A program made the translations under genes and the position numbers. DNA of 64,000 nucleotides, taken from NCBI RefSeq assembly GCF_000711895.1, contig NZ_JONO01000005.1, positions 93,191 through 157,190 on the forward strand. The letters are read 5' to 3'. Positions 21,354 through 30,950 of the stretch are shown here, piece by piece. The notes below the pieces were generated by a model. That model ran no database searches and was not told the origin of the DNA. It saw nothing but the letters and a program-made list of their open reading frames with translations. Every line of letters starts with the position of its first letter. Positions within the stretch are counted from its first letter, which is position 1. This stretch comes from Photorhabdus australis DSM 17609 (GTDB lineage: Bacteria > Pseudomonadota > Gammaproteobacteria > Enterobacterales > Enterobacteriaceae).

Positions 21354-21596
21354 ATGGACAGACGATTTGTTCAATCCCATAAAGAAGCACTCTGGGCAAT
21401 GTTCCTGACACTTGCCTATCTTATTGGCTGGCTGCTGACAGCCTATTTGCCTGGTGATACTCCTGGTGTCACTGGCTTACCACACTGGTTCGAAATGGCA
21501 TGTTTGTTACTACCAATCACATTTATCCTCCTCTGCTGGTTGATGGTTAAATTTATTTTCAAAGAAGTCCCATTGGAGGATGAAAATGCAAAGTGA
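21354..21596 (+). CDS. yhdT: YhdT family membrane protein (DUF997)
   Basis: An 80-residue protein with two hydrophobic segments (about 15-35 and 48-68), the form of YhdT proteins that accompany PanF sodium/pantothenate symporters. The end overlaps the panF start by 11 bases, so the two are translationally coupled. The function is not established; a small accessory subunit of the symporter is often assumed. Confidence 0.9.
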   Translation: MDRRFVQSHKEALWAMFLTLAYLIGWLLTAYLPGDTPGVTGLPHWFEMACLLLPITFILLCWLMVKFIFKEVPLEDENAK

Positions 21597-23031
21597 AGTT
21601 ATCCTACCTCTACTAGGCTATCTTGCTCTGGTATTTCTTTTGTCAATTTACGCTTATCGACGCCGCCAGCAAGGCGCCTTCCTGACTGAATATTTCCTTG
21701 GTAATCGCTCAATGGGTGGTTTTGTACTGGCAATGACCATTACCGCGACTTATATCAGCGCCAGTTCATTTATCGGCGGACCAGGAGCAGCTTATAAATA
21801 TGGCCTTGGATGGGTATTACTGTCTCTAATTCAGTTACCAGCGATATGGCTTTCCCTTGGCGTATTGGGTAAAAAATTTGCCATTCTCGCCCGTCGCTAT
21901 AATGCCGTCACTCTCAATGACATGCTGTATGCCCGCTATGGTAGTCGTTTTCTGGTTTGGTTTGCTAGCCTAAGCCTTTTAGTGGCTTTTATCGGAGCGA
22001 TGACTGTCCAGTTTATTGGCGGCGCACGCCTGCTAGAGACCGCCGCAGGTATTCCCTATGGTACTGGATTGATGATTTTTGGTATCTCTATCGCTCTCTA
22101 TACCGCATTTGGTGGTTTTAGAGCGGGGGTCCTCAATGATGCCCTACAAGGGCTGGTAATGCTACTAGGCACAATTCTGTTGCTGGTAGCCGTTATCTAT
22201 AAAGCCGGCGGCCTGCCGGAAGCTGTTGCCACATTACGAACCATTAATCCTGAATTAGTTTCCCCACAAGGAACGGACCATATCCTCAACGGGCCTTTCA
22301 TGGCATCTTTTTGGATACTCGTCTGTTTTGGCGTTATCGGACTACCTCACACTGCCGTTCGTTGCATCTCCTACCGCGACAGTAAAGCCGTCCATCATGG
22401 GATCATCATCGGTACCATCGTTATGACCATCCTCATGTTTGGTATGCACCTGGCTGGCGCTCTTGGTCGAGCAATTATTCCGGATCTGACCATTCCCGAT
22501 CAAGTTATCCCAACACTGATGATCACCGTGTTACCCCCCTTCGCAGCCGGAATTTTTCTGGCGGCGCCGATGGCGGCAATTATGTCAACAATTAACGCGC
22601 AACTGCTGCAATCTTCTGCGACGATCGTAAAAGATCTTTATCTAAATTTGTTTCCACAACAAATAGCTCAAGAAAAGAAATTAGCGCGGATTTCCAATTG
22701 CTCTACCTTGGTTCTTGGCCTGTTGCTACTTTTAGCAGCCTGGCGTCCACCAGAAATGATCATTTGGCTAAATCTACTGGCTTTCGGTGGCTTACAAGCC
22801 GTATTCCTCTGGCCATTAGTGCTGGGATTATACTGGGAAAAAGCCAATGCATATGGTGCAGTCAGTTCAATGATAACAGGAGCAGTAAGCTATGCTTTGC
22901 TCGCCAGTTTCGATATTCAACTATTAAACTTTCATCCTATCGTACCATCACTGCTATTTAGCCTGCTGGCTTTCTGGATTGGTAATATTATTGGTCCCCG
23001 GTTGCCACAATGGATAGCCAAACTTCATTAA
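21586..23031 (+). CDS. panF: Sodium/pantothenate symporter PanF
   Basis: A 481-residue solute:sodium symporter (LeuT fold, 13 membrane segments) importing pantothenate for coenzyme A synthesis. FLGNRSMGGFVLAMTITATY near residue 40, GAAYKYGLGWVLL and AAPMAAIMSTINAQLLQSS are near-identical to E. coli PanF. The start at 21586 was chosen because GGAGG lies seven bases before it; ATG 21580 overlaps that site. Confidence 0.97.
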   Translation: MQSEVILPLLGYLALVFLLSIYAYRRRQQGAFLTEYFLGNRSMGGFVLAMTITATYISASSFIGGPGAAYKYGLGWVLLSLIQLPAIWLSLGVLGKKFAILARRYNAVTLNDMLYARYGSRFLVWFASLSLLVAFIGAMTVQFIGGARLLETAAGIPYGTGLMIFGISIALYTAFGGFRAGVLNDALQGLVMLLGTILLLVAVIYKAGGLPEAVATLRTINPELVSPQGTDHILNGPFMASFWILVCFGVIGLPHTAVRCISYRDSKAVHHGIIIGTIVMTILMFGMHLAGALGRAIIPDLTIPDQVIPTLMITVLPPFAAGIFLAAPMAAIMSTINAQLLQSSATIVKDLYLNLFPQQIAQEKKLARISNCSTLVLGLLLLLAAWRPPEMIIWLNLLAFGGLQAVFLWPLVLGLYWEKANAYGAVSSMITGAVSYALLASFDIQLLNFHPIVPSLLFSLLAFWIGNIIGPRLPQWIAKLH

Positions 23032-23072
23032 GCTGGTTGTTTTTAACCTATTTTTAGTAAAAGAGAATTTTT

Positions 23073-23963
23073 ATGCCTTGGATACAACTTCGATTAAATA
23101 CCACAGGACAGTTAGCAGAATCCTTGGGGGATCACCTGATGGAAAGTGGAGCCGTATCGGTCACTTTTCAAGACAGCCACGATAACCCTATATTCGAACC
23201 TCTGCCAGGTGAAACTCGTTTGTGGGGAGATACAGACGTCATCGGGCTTTATGATGCTGAAACCGATATGAAAGCAGTTATCTGCCAACTTGAACAAGTT
23301 TCTCAGTTGGGTAAAGGATTTGTTCATAAGATTGAGCAGCTGGAAGATAAAGATTGGGAACGTGAATGGATGGACAACTTCCATCCAATGCGTTTTGGGA
23401 ATCGTCTATGGGTTTGCCCAAGCTGGCGTGAAGTCCCTGACCCAGACGCTGTCAATGTCATGCTAGACCCTGGATTGGCTTTTGGCACTGGCACACACCC
23501 AACCACATCACTATGCCTACAATGGCTGGACAGCCTCGATCTAACAGGAAAAACCATCATTGATTTTGGTTGTGGCTCCGGCATACTGGCAATTGCCGCT
23601 CTAAAACTCGGTGCAGCGCACGCTATTGGCATAGATATCGATCCGCAGGCCATTCAGGCCAGCCGTAATAATGCAGAGCGTAATGGCGTTATAGAGCGTT
23701 TAACGCTATATTTGGCGAAGGATCAACCAAATGATCTTGAATCCGATGTAGTAATTGCTAATATTTTGGCAGGCCCCTTGCGTGAACTCGCCCCTATAAT
23801 TGGTGCATTACCAAAATCAGGCGGTCTGTTAGGTTTATCTGGCATTCTGGCAAGTCAGGCAGAAAGTGTTATTCAAGCCTATGCTGATAAATTTGTGATA
23901 GATCCTGTCGCAGAACAGGAAGAGTGGTGTCGAATATCTGGGGTAAAAATAGTAACAAATTAA
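23073..23963 (+). CDS. prmA: Ribosomal protein L11 methyltransferase
   Basis: Trimethylates lysines and the N-terminus of ribosomal protein L11. It has 296 residues. The N-terminal L11-binding domain ([10 protein letters not shown] to about residue 55) leads to a Rossmann SAM domain with [17 protein letters not shown] near 164, [17 protein letters not shown] near 188, and [12 protein letters not shown], the NxLxxxL catalytic segment. It stands 41 bases after panF as in E. coli. Confidence 0.97.
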   Translation: MPWIQLRLNTTGQLAESLGDHLMESGAVSVTFQDSHDNPIFEPLPGETRLWGDTDVIGLYDAETDMKAVICQLEQVSQLGKGFVHKIEQLEDKDWEREWMDNFHPMRFGNRLWVCPSWREVPDPDAVNVMLDPGLAFGTGTHPTTSLCLQWLDSLDLTGKTIIDFGCGSGILAIAALKLGAAHAIGIDIDPQAIQASRNNAERNGVIERLTLYLAKDQPNDLESDVVIANILAGPLRELAPIIGALPKSGGLLGLSGILASQAESVIQAYADKFVIDPVAEQEEWCRISGVKIVTN

Positions 23964-24176
23964 AACTATTTAATTTTGTTATGATAAACAAGGGTAACTT
24001 TTAATCACTTACTGGTGGTAATCCGTGCTATCAGTAAACTTACTGATAGAAAAATCCTAAGTGATAAACTTTACCACTAACATATAACACTATGTTATTT
24101 ATGAATAATTATATTTATCTCAGAATAAAAGCTGGAAAAAAGTTGTAACAAATGTCGATTTGCTCAAAGTTTGGCC

Positions 24177-24213
24177 TTTCATATTTTGCGAAAAATGCGT
24201 AATATACGCGCCC
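24177..24213 (+). promoter_or_regulatory. dusB-fis promoter
   Basis: TTTCAT at 24177 and TAATAT at 24200 are spaced by 17 bases and followed by a GC-rich discriminator (ACGCGCCC) with initiation near 24212. This is the layout of the stringently controlled enterobacterial fis promoter, and the downstream CAGTCACAGTATGG is also shared with E. coli. Confidence 0.75.
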
Positions 24214-24247
24214 TTGCAGTCACAGTATGGCCACTCTTTTTTCGTCT

Positions 24248-25213
24248 ATGCGTATCGGACAATACCAGCTGAAAAACTGTCTTATCGCGGCCCCAATGGC
24301 TGGCATAACTGACCGCCCATTTCGGTCACTATGCTATGCAATGGGTGCGGGAATGGCAGTATCGGAAATGCTTTCTTCCAATCCACAAGTTTGGAAGACA
24401 GACAAATCCCGGCTGCGTATGGTTCACAGTGACGAACCGGGAATTCGTTCCGTGCAAATTGCCGGTAATGATCCAGATGAGATGGCAGCGGCAGCGAAAA
24501 TTAACGTCGCTAATGGTGCTCAAATCATTGATATCAACATGGGGTGCCCAGCCAAGAAAGTGAATCGTAAGCTGGCAGGTTCAGCTTTACTACGTTACCC
24601 GGAATTGGTCGAAAAGATCCTTTCCGCTGTTGTAAATGCAGTAGATGTTCCTGTTACGCTGAAAATTCGCACTGGATGGTCGCCAGAAGAACGAAACTGT
24701 GTAAAAATTGCCCAATTGGCCGAGCATTGTGGTATTCAGGCTCTGACGATTCACGGCAGGACTCGTGCCTGTTTGTTTAACGGAGAAGCAGAGTATGACA
24801 ATATTCGGACAGTTAAGCAGACTGTTGCCATCCCGGTTATTGCCAATGGTGACATTACTGACCCGCTTAAGGCCAGAGCAGTGCTTGAATACACTGGGGC
24901 TGATGCCCTAATGATAGGCCGCGCTGCTCAGGGAAGACCCTGGATCTTCCGGGAAATCCAGCACTATCTGGAAACAGGGGAACTGCTGCCACCGATGCCG
25001 ATTGGCGAAGTGCAGCATTTAATGAACGAGCATATACGGGAATTGCACGACTTTTATGGTCCAGGCAAGGGAGCCCGTATCGCACGTAAGCATGTATCTT
25101 GGTATCTCAGAGAACATGCCCCTGATGACCAGTTCCGGCGCACATTCAACACCATAGAGGATGCCAGCGAACAGCTGGAGGTGTTGAAGGCATATTTCGA
25201 AAATTTTGCGTAA
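24248..25213 (+). CDS. dusB: tRNA-dihydrouridine synthase B
   Basis: FMN-dependent reductase that makes dihydrouridine at position 17 of tRNA. Starting at 24248 (MRIGQYQL) gives 321 residues, the E. coli length. A longer in-frame ATG at 24227 adds seven residues and is only about 15 bases from the predicted transcript start, so the choice is not certain; neither start has a good ribosome-binding site. Motifs: [12 protein letters not shown] near residue 17, [19 protein letters not shown] with the catalytic cysteine near 100, and [11 protein letters not shown] near 225. It is cotranscribed with fis. Confidence 0.96.
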   Translation: MRIGQYQLKNCLIAAPMAGITDRPFRSLCYAMGAGMAVSEMLSSNPQVWKTDKSRLRMVHSDEPGIRSVQIAGNDPDEMAAAAKINVANGAQIIDINMGCPAKKVNRKLAGSALLRYPELVEKILSAVVNAVDVPVTLKIRTGWSPEERNCVKIAQLAEHCGIQALTIHGRTRACLFNGEAEYDNIRTVKQTVAIPVIANGDITDPLKARAVLEYTGADALMIGRAAQGRPWIFREIQHYLETGELLPPMPIGEVQHLMNEHIRELHDFYGPGKGARIARKHVSWYLREHAPDDQFRRTFNTIEDASEQLEVLKAYFENFA

Positions 25214-25238
25214 TATAAAGAAAAGAGCTGACAGAACT

Positions 25239-25535
25239 ATGTTCGAACAACGCGTAAATTCTGACGTACTAACCGTTGCTACTGTAAATTCACAAGATCA
25301 GGTAACTCAAAAGCCTTTGCGTGACTCAGTTAAACAAGCACTGAAGAACTATTTTGCTCAACTGAATGGTCAAGATGTTAATGACCTGTATGAGTTGGTA
25401 CTGGCTGAAGTGGAACAGCCATTGTTGGACATGGTGATGCAATACACCCGTGGCAACCAAACACGTGCTGCTCTGATGATGGGCATCAACCGTGGTACAC
25501 TGCGTAAGAAATTGAAAAAATATGGTATGAACTGA
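25239..25535 (+). CDS. fis: DNA-binding protein Fis
   Basis: A 98-residue nucleoid protein that bends DNA and activates rRNA promoters during fast growth. The start MFEQRVNSD at 25239 gives the fixed length of enterobacterial Fis. The C-terminal helix-turn-helix ([23 protein letters not shown]) is conserved. It is the second gene of the dusB-fis operon. Confidence 0.98.
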   Translation: MFEQRVNSDVLTVATVNSQDQVTQKPLRDSVKQALKNYFAQLNGQDVNDLYELVLAEVEQPLLDMVMQYTRGNQTRAALMMGINRGTLRKKLKKYGMN

Positions 25536-25555
25536 TAGAAGTCAGTTAACTTACT

Positions 25556-25594
25556 AAAAAAAGACACTTTTACTTTGTTGAAGTGTCTTTTTTC
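25556..25594 (+). terminator. Intrinsic terminator of dusB-fis
   Basis: A ten-base stem (AAAGACACTT with AAGTGTCTTT), an 11-base loop and a run of T, 21 bases after the fis stop. Confidence 0.9.
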
Positions 25595-25607
25595 GCTGTC
25601 TGTTTGT

Positions 25608-25734
25608 TATACCCAATAGATTTCAAGATGCATCGCGACGGCAAAGGAGCGAATCCCCAGGAGCATAGATAACTCTGTGACCGGGGTGAGTGAGTGCAGC
25701 CAACAAAGAAGCAACTTGAAAGATGACGGGTATA
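25608..25734 (-). repeat. ERIC (IRU) element, full 127 bp
   Basis: A full-length enterobacterial repetitive intergenic consensus element. It begins TATACCC, ends GGGTATA and has the imperfect central palindrome of the family. Its orientation is opposite to the other three copies in this window. Confidence 0.9.
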
Positions 25735-25829
25735 TACACAGTAAAAGGAGCCGCAGGATATAAAACCTTTACATATTCCTACCTATTACCACTTACTGAC
25801 CACTGATTCGGAATTCTCCTGACACCAAG

Positions 25830-26993
25830 TCATTCCGTTACTGACCGGTTATTTCCGGATTTCACCAGCATTAAATAATTACTTACCGCTAGCAATAAAA
25901 TAAAACAACCACAATATACCAAGATAACACCGAGGCATTGGTACCAACCAGTTAGCATCAAACCACCACCTAACAGCAAATAATACAGTAAACCCAATAA
26001 CGCCCCTGCGGTTCCCAATCTATCCGTATAATTAATCAATGCAGAAGACAGGATGTTAGGAATCGCAATTCCGTAGGCCACAACAACCAAAATCATAGGT
26101 AAGATAAATAGCCAGGTAACTTCCATAGCCATTATCAACCCTCCGCCAACAAGAACAATGACAGAAGAAAGCAGCATTAAATTTGGTGAATTCCATTCTT
26201 TTTTCAGTAAAAATTTATTTAACCAAGAACCAATACCTACCCCTAATGCTAAAAGCAAACCCGTGTAACCGAACATCTCAGAAGAGAGTCCCAACCGCTC
26301 AAAATTAAATGGAGCTAACTGGTAATAACTGAACACACATAGATTAAAGAGGGCTATCAATAACGCATTGCACCAAATTGCTACATCCTTAAGCATGATA
26401 ATTAAAGTACCTATTAGCGGTATTGTTACCATTGACACAGGGCGGGTTTCAGGCAGACAAATAGCAGACCAACCTAACAGTAATACCGCAAGTAAAGACA
26501 AACCGGAAAAGACACCTTTATACCCCCAGAAGTACACCAAAATAGAACCACTTATCATGCCAACAGCCGGACTTACGGCCAAAGCTACTCCCATAATAGA
26601 AAATACTCGAGCTAATTCACTTCCCTGGTAAACATCCCTCAGCATTGTTTGCGTTCCTACCGAGCCCACTGCAGCCCCAAATGCAGATAACATCCTGACC
26701 ACCAATAACAACTCAAACTGTCGGCTGAGTAATGCCATTAATGAAGCACCGCTATAGAGTAACAATCCACTCAATAGAGTTAGCCGTCTGCCTATGAGAT
26801 CACACATACGCCCCCAAACAACCACTCCGATAGCAAAAGCGAAAAAATATAAAGATAGCGTTTGAGCAGCTTGCTCGGCACTCACTTTAAATTCCTTTGC
26901 GATGTTGGTTAATGCCGGGCTATAGATGGTTTCTACAATTTGTGGAAACATCATCAGTGCTGTTGCCAGAGTAAGTCCAAGTTTACGTTGCAT
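25830..26993 (-). CDS. MFS multidrug transporter, Bcr/CflA-like
   Basis: A 387-residue transporter with 12 membrane segments. ETIYSPALTNIAKEF in the first loop, WGRMCDLIGRRLTLLSG as the loop 2-3 signature and AVSPAVGMISGSILVYFWGYKGVF as the motif C region place it with drug:H+ antiporters of the Bcr/CflA kind. The start is ATG at 26993 rather than the in-frame TTG at 27011. It is divergent from an AraC-family regulator with a 103-base spacer, so the pair probably forms an inducible efflux unit. The substrate is unknown. Confidence 0.87.
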   Translation of the reverse strand: MQRKLGLTLATALMMFPQIVETIYSPALTNIAKEFKVSAEQAAQTLSLYFFAFAIGVVVWGRMCDLIGRRLTLLSGLLLYSGASLMALLSRQFELLLVVRMLSAFGAAVGSVGTQTMLRDVYQGSELARVFSIMGVALAVSPAVGMISGSILVYFWGYKGVFSGLSLLAVLLLGWSAICLPETRPVSMVTIPLIGTLIIMLKDVAIWCNALLIALFNLCVFSYYQLAPFNFERLGLSSEMFGYTGLLLALGVGIGSWLNKFLLKKEWNSPNLMLLSSVIVLVGGGLIMAMEVTWLFILPMILVVVAYGIAIPNILSSALINYTDRLGTAGALLGLLYYLLLGGGLMLTGWYQCLGVILVYCGCFILLLAVSNYLMLVKSGNNRSVTE

Positions 26994-27096
26994 TGTATTT
27001 TTCTTAATCAATTAGACAATAAAACGTAAATTAACACGATCTTAATTGTCGCATTACAATAATAAAGACAATTTATTTATTAAATAGGACATAAAT

Positions 27097-27876
27097 ATGG
27101 CATGGCTTTCCCGTGATGATAGTTTTGATCCTGATAGCCTTGGAGTACCGGTAGTGGGGATTGCTGCTGAGCTAGGTCAGCATGATTCAGGATTTCATCA
27201 ACATGAGATGGGACAATTATTATTTACCCAACAAGGATGCATCAATATCACCCTGGCAGATCACTTATGCATACTTCCACCAACTCGGGTTGCCTGGATT
27301 CCACCGAGTATTATTCATAAAGCAGAGATAAAAGAATCCGTCGGGTATCGCTCAATTTATCTAAATGTAAATCAGATCGGATATTTAGCAGAAGACGTTG
27401 AGGTATTGGAAGTTACACCTCTGTTACGGGCAGTATTAGAGCGAATAGCACTGTCTCCTTTCAATACAGATTGGTTAGATGGACCTGCGGCTAACCTGTT
27501 AGCCGTTTGTCTTGATGAAATCCATCTGGCAAAGAGAGAACCTACATTATTACCACTCCCTTTCGATCGTCGTTTGTCCTGCATCCCTATAACAACACTG
27601 CCACCACCGCTCAAAATACTGGCAATGAATATCGGAGCCAGTGAGAAAACTATCAGTCGGATATTTCGCCGGGAAACAGGACTCAGTTATCAACAGTGGC
27701 GACAACAATGGCGTTTGATCAAATCTATAGAATTACTGACAAAACAGGGTAATTTGTCATCTGTCGCTAATGAACTGGAATTTTCCAGCGATAGCGCTTT
27801 CACCATCTTTTTCAAGAAAATGACCGGTAGATCACCAAGAGAATATATGTCTGCTTATAAGGAACGTAATTATTGA
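27097..27876 (+). CDS. AraC-family transcriptional regulator
   Basis: A 259-residue regulator with an N-terminal cupin-type sensor. HQHEMGQLLFTQQGCINI and WIPPSIIHKAEI are the two cupin strands, at about residues 35-55 and 70-82. The C-terminal AraC domain has two helix-turn-helix units, with IGASEKTISRIFRRETGLSY near 188-207 and LEFSSDSAFTIFFKKMTG near 227-244. It probably controls the divergent MFS gene; no operator could be defined. Confidence 0.88.
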   Translation: MAWLSRDDSFDPDSLGVPVVGIAAELGQHDSGFHQHEMGQLLFTQQGCINITLADHLCILPPTRVAWIPPSIIHKAEIKESVGYRSIYLNVNQIGYLAEDVEVLEVTPLLRAVLERIALSPFNTDWLDGPAANLLAVCLDEIHLAKREPTLLPLPFDRRLSCIPITTLPPPLKILAMNIGASEKTISRIFRRETGLSYQQWRQQWRLIKSIELLTKQGNLSSVANELEFSSDSAFTIFFKKMTGRSPREYMSAYKERNY

Positions 27877-28000
27877 GATAATATACAAAAATTGCCGACA
27901 TCAAAATAATCATTCATCATATGAACATAGATGCCGGCAAATGTATCAGATAAAGAAGATAATTAAATAAAAGCTAATAACATTCTACGCACATAAAATA

Positions 28001-28127
28001 TATACCCGTTATCTTTCAAGTTGCCTCTTTGTTGGCTGCACTCACTCACCCCGGTCACATCGTTATCTATGCTCCCGGGGATTCGCTCCCTTACCGTCGC
28101 GATCCATCTTGAAATCTATAAGGTATA
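28001..28127 (+). repeat. ERIC element, full 127 bp, 3' of pirB
   Basis: Full-length copy with TATACCC and GGTATA ends. It lies 14 bases after the pirB stop and may form a hairpin in the pirB transcript. Confidence 0.9.
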
Positions 28128-28141
28128 CTTGTTAAAAGCTA

Positions 28142-29401
28142 TTATTTTTCATCATCATTTATCAGCTGATAAGATACAGCTATATTTGCTGCCTGACCTG
28201 CTAACGGGCTGTAATCACTGGACAAATAGATCCCTGAAATGTAGTGACTTTCACCAACATAAAACTTCCTATATCTGGATGTTCCAGGTGCGCCAAATGA
28301 CAACGAACGACCATCACTCAAAGTAAAGACAGCTTTATCAACAGCACCATTGCCCCATACTTCCAAACTAGTAATTCGATTACCATCCAGAGAAATAGAT
28401 GCCGTCTCACCAGATATTGTCCCTAATTGATGGCGACTACCATCATCAAATATAACTGTCAGCCCTCCTACCCTTGGCGCCCCTCCAATACGTACAATAT
28501 GTCCCATTAACGAATTTATCTTTCTTCTCTTTCCTCCATTAAGAGCCGGTTTGAGAGGTGGAGCCATATCTTTCTCTGGCGTCAATGCCTGAATTCTGGC
28601 CTTTGCTGTTTGACGGTCAAAGAAAGTAGAATAACTTAAAACATCAACATAGATTCTATTATTTACAGACTCAGTTTCACTTAATCTATCCCAAATACTG
28701 ATATATTCAATTCCATGTAAACGACAATGACCATGAACAGACATAACATTATTTGCAACAGTGTCAGCCGTCGAATTATTAAGAGCATCATTAAGTTCTC
28801 TACCATATATATTATTAATATAATTATTAGCCTGTTCTACTGTCTTTTTAATTAACCCTCGGACTTTTTCAATATCAATATCACTAAGCCCTATTTCATC
28901 TTTTCTCTCTAAACCAGCAACCCAATATGTTATCTGCATCATAACTGTAGTAGAAAACATGGGTAATATCTGATAATTTACATCATCCGAGAAATTATTA
29001 AATTTTTTGTGATAACCATCTATATTTTCTGCCAGGTTATTAAAAGCACTCCGCGCTTCTGCCGATCCTGGATGTTTCTCAAGAAGATCAGCAACAGTTG
29101 CCATTCGCTCTTGTATATAGGCAATATCACCAGCAAGGATACCTTTAATCGTCTTTAATGCAGATTCCTCTATCATCCTCTCAATTTGTTTGACAATCCC
29201 TTCCCATATATTTTCTTTTGATTGAGGCCAAAATAAACCGACTAAAAAAGATATAGCAGGACCAACCGTAGGTATAAAAGATATGCCTCCTATGATTGCA
29301 TTTTTTACAATATCAGTAACATCCCACTCTAATGCACTCGTTTTTATAGCATATTCATTAGCCACAATGGTTCTTATGTCTAAAACATTCTCTGTCTGCA
29401 T
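28142..29401 (-). CDS. pirB: PirB, large component of binary Pir insecticidal toxin
   Basis: A 419-residue protein (ATG at 29401; a TTG at 29416 is also in frame). The N-terminal half (to about residue 275) is alpha-helical, with a hydrophobic segment near 30-55 (NAIIGGISFIPTVGPAISF), as in the pore-forming domain of Cry delta-endotoxins. The C-terminal part from about 290 is beta-rich with FDDGSRHQLG, ITSLEVWGNGAVDKAVF and LSDGRSLSFG repeats, a lectin-like layout. Family knowledge: PirA and PirB act together on insect midgut, and homologues cause shrimp disease in Vibrio. Assignment rests on the pairing with PirA, the length and the domain layout. An ERIC element separates it from pirA. Confidence 0.88.
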   Translation of the reverse strand: MQTENVLDIRTIVANEYAIKTSALEWDVTDIVKNAIIGGISFIPTVGPAISFLVGLFWPQSKENIWEGIVKQIERMIEESALKTIKGILAGDIAYIQERMATVADLLEKHPGSAEARSAFNNLAENIDGYHKKFNNFSDDVNYQILPMFSTTVMMQITYWVAGLERKDEIGLSDIDIEKVRGLIKKTVEQANNYINNIYGRELNDALNNSTADTVANNVMSVHGHCRLHGIEYISIWDRLSETESVNNRIYVDVLSYSTFFDRQTAKARIQALTPEKDMAPPLKPALNGGKRRKINSLMGHIVRIGGAPRVGGLTVIFDDGSRHQLGTISGETASISLDGNRITSLEVWGNGAVDKAVFTLSDGRSLSFGAPGTSRYRKFYVGESHYISGIYLSSDYSPLAGQAANIAVSYQLINDDEK

Positions 29402-29427
29402 AATGAAACCCTTCAATTAAAATAAGA

Positions 29428-29550
29428 TATATCCGTCATCTTTCAAGTTGCCTCTTTGTTGGCTGCACTCACCCCGGTCACATAGTTATCTATGCTCCTG
29501 GGGATTCGCTCCCTTGCCGTCGCGATGCATCTTGAAATCTATTGGGTATA
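29428..29550 (+). repeat. ERIC element, 123 bp, between pirA and pirB
   Basis: This copy lacks the four-base CTCA duplication seen in the 127-bp copies. It starts one base after the pirA stop and ends 26 bases before the pirB ATG, so it lies within the presumed pirAB transcript. Confidence 0.9.
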
Positions 29551-29551
29551 T

Positions 29552-29953
29552 TTAAACCAAATTTGCCGTAATATAAGCAACTTTATCCGTGTTATTATAG
29601 ATAACAAATTTACTATAATAAAAAGAGTTGTTAGGCACGTTTAATACCTTATCTTCTCCTAATCCTACATCGATAGAACCAGACTCAAACCATTCAGAGG
29701 TAAAACTATGAGACCAGTAAAATTTAGCCGTAACACTACTTGCCAGCCCTGTATTTACAACTCTCAGAGATCTTCTGGATTCTGGAATTATTGGTGTATC
29801 TATTCTAAATACTTCCACACTAGAACGAGGGGATATAGTCAGATCACTCAAAGGAACAACTGTATTTAAGTCTTTACGTACCGGAACAGGAGAATCAGAA
29901 TTAAATTCTGATTTTTGTTCATCTGAATCAATAAAAATAGTTATTCTAGACAT
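29552..29953 (-). CDS. pirA: PirA, small component of binary Pir insecticidal toxin
   Basis: A 133-residue beta-sandwich protein without a signal peptide. The start at 29953 (MSRITIFIDSDE) has GAGG at a suitable distance; ATG 29968 is in frame and upstream. The sequence through VPVRKDLNTVVPLSDLTISP and VVNTGLASSVTAKFYWSH is typical of PirA. It is the first gene of the pair. Family knowledge gives it a receptor-binding or partner role with PirB. No secretion signal is visible, so release probably depends on lysis or another route. Confidence 0.88.
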   Translation of the reverse strand: MSRITIFIDSDEQKSEFNSDSPVPVRKDLNTVVPLSDLTISPRSSVEVFRIDTPIIPESRRSLRVVNTGLASSVTAKFYWSHSFTSEWFESGSIDVGLGEDKVLNVPNNSFYYSKFVIYNNTDKVAYITANLV

Positions 29954-30690
29954 ATTTATTTTCCTCATTAAAATTTAAATAAAACCTATTCAATTTACAT
30001 ATAAATATTCTAAGAAAACAGTATTACCACTTAATTAAAGATACTCTTTAACCAGCATAGAACCACTATTACCTTTGAAACTTAATTCCCAGATTATTAT
30101 GTGGATTTCACATGCCACAATAACTAACCAGAACATTAAAATATCCACATTATAAATAAATCATTAATGATGATATATCTAAAACAAATCACAACGATAT
30201 AAAAATATAGCAGAGATATAGTTCATGTCAACGCTATTCCTCAATGAATTTACTATTATTTAGGAATTATTGAAATAAAACCAGACATAGACAACATATA
30301 AAAAAACATTAAAATTAAAATCATTTTAATTATATTATTCACCTGAGATTATAATATTACCACTGGTTACTATAATACTATATAATTCTATTTTTTACTT
30401 TCTAAATTTACCTTTTATCAGTTAATTAAAATAATAAAAATAAAACCAATAGTACCATTACTATATATTTACACAATACCTATATTGACAATATTATTAT
30501 TTAAATCCAACTATACCTTCTACAAAAAACAATATTTTTAAAAGCATTATATTTCTAACGATAGAAAATCAATTTAATAGAAAAATAATTTTAATTACAG
30601 ATTTTAGCTACTCAAACATGCTTAATACAACTAATTGGCCTTTCATTACTCCACCAATAAACTATATCGCTGGAAATATAAAGAAAAAAC
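29954..30690. other. AT-rich region upstream of pirA
   Basis: About 740 bases with very low GC and no frame of 60 codons. It presumably holds the pirA promoter. No specific operator or repeat could be identified. Confidence 0.4.
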
Positions 30691-30879
30691 GTAGAAGGGT
30701 ATCACATTTGTACTTCTATTTTAGATATTGCCTACCGGGAAGTTTAAAATACTCTGCTAGTTCAACGCCTTTTCTATTTAAATGAGGAAGATTTCAAAGC
30801 ATTTAAAGCCACACTAGTTACCCCGGCCCCAGAGAATGCCAAACCTAAAGTATTATTTATGATGCCCTCACCTTGGGAG
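30691..30879 (+). pseudogene. Remnant of a TacA-type (DUF1778) antitoxin gene
   Basis: One plus-strand frame from 30691 reads SILDIAYREV, a TAA stop at 30745, then VQRLFYLNEEDFKAFKATL and ending MMPSPWE at 30879. This tracks the C-terminal half of DUF1778 antitoxins (FILDxAxxxAE, RxxFxLxxExF, LL..PAPWE). The DNA-binding N-terminus has no clear frame and no GNAT toxin partner remains. It is a broken antitoxin of a type II system, stranded between pirA and liv. Confidence 0.6.
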
Positions 30880-30950
30880 AAAGCATTTTTTCAGCACCAC
30901 AAGAATAATCAACTATCTAATATTCCTTTTAAGCGAAAAAGAATATGTTT

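Noticed and set aside
28021..28326. 101-codon plus-strand frame downstream of the AraC gene
   Set aside because: It consists of an ERIC element read through into antisense pirB.
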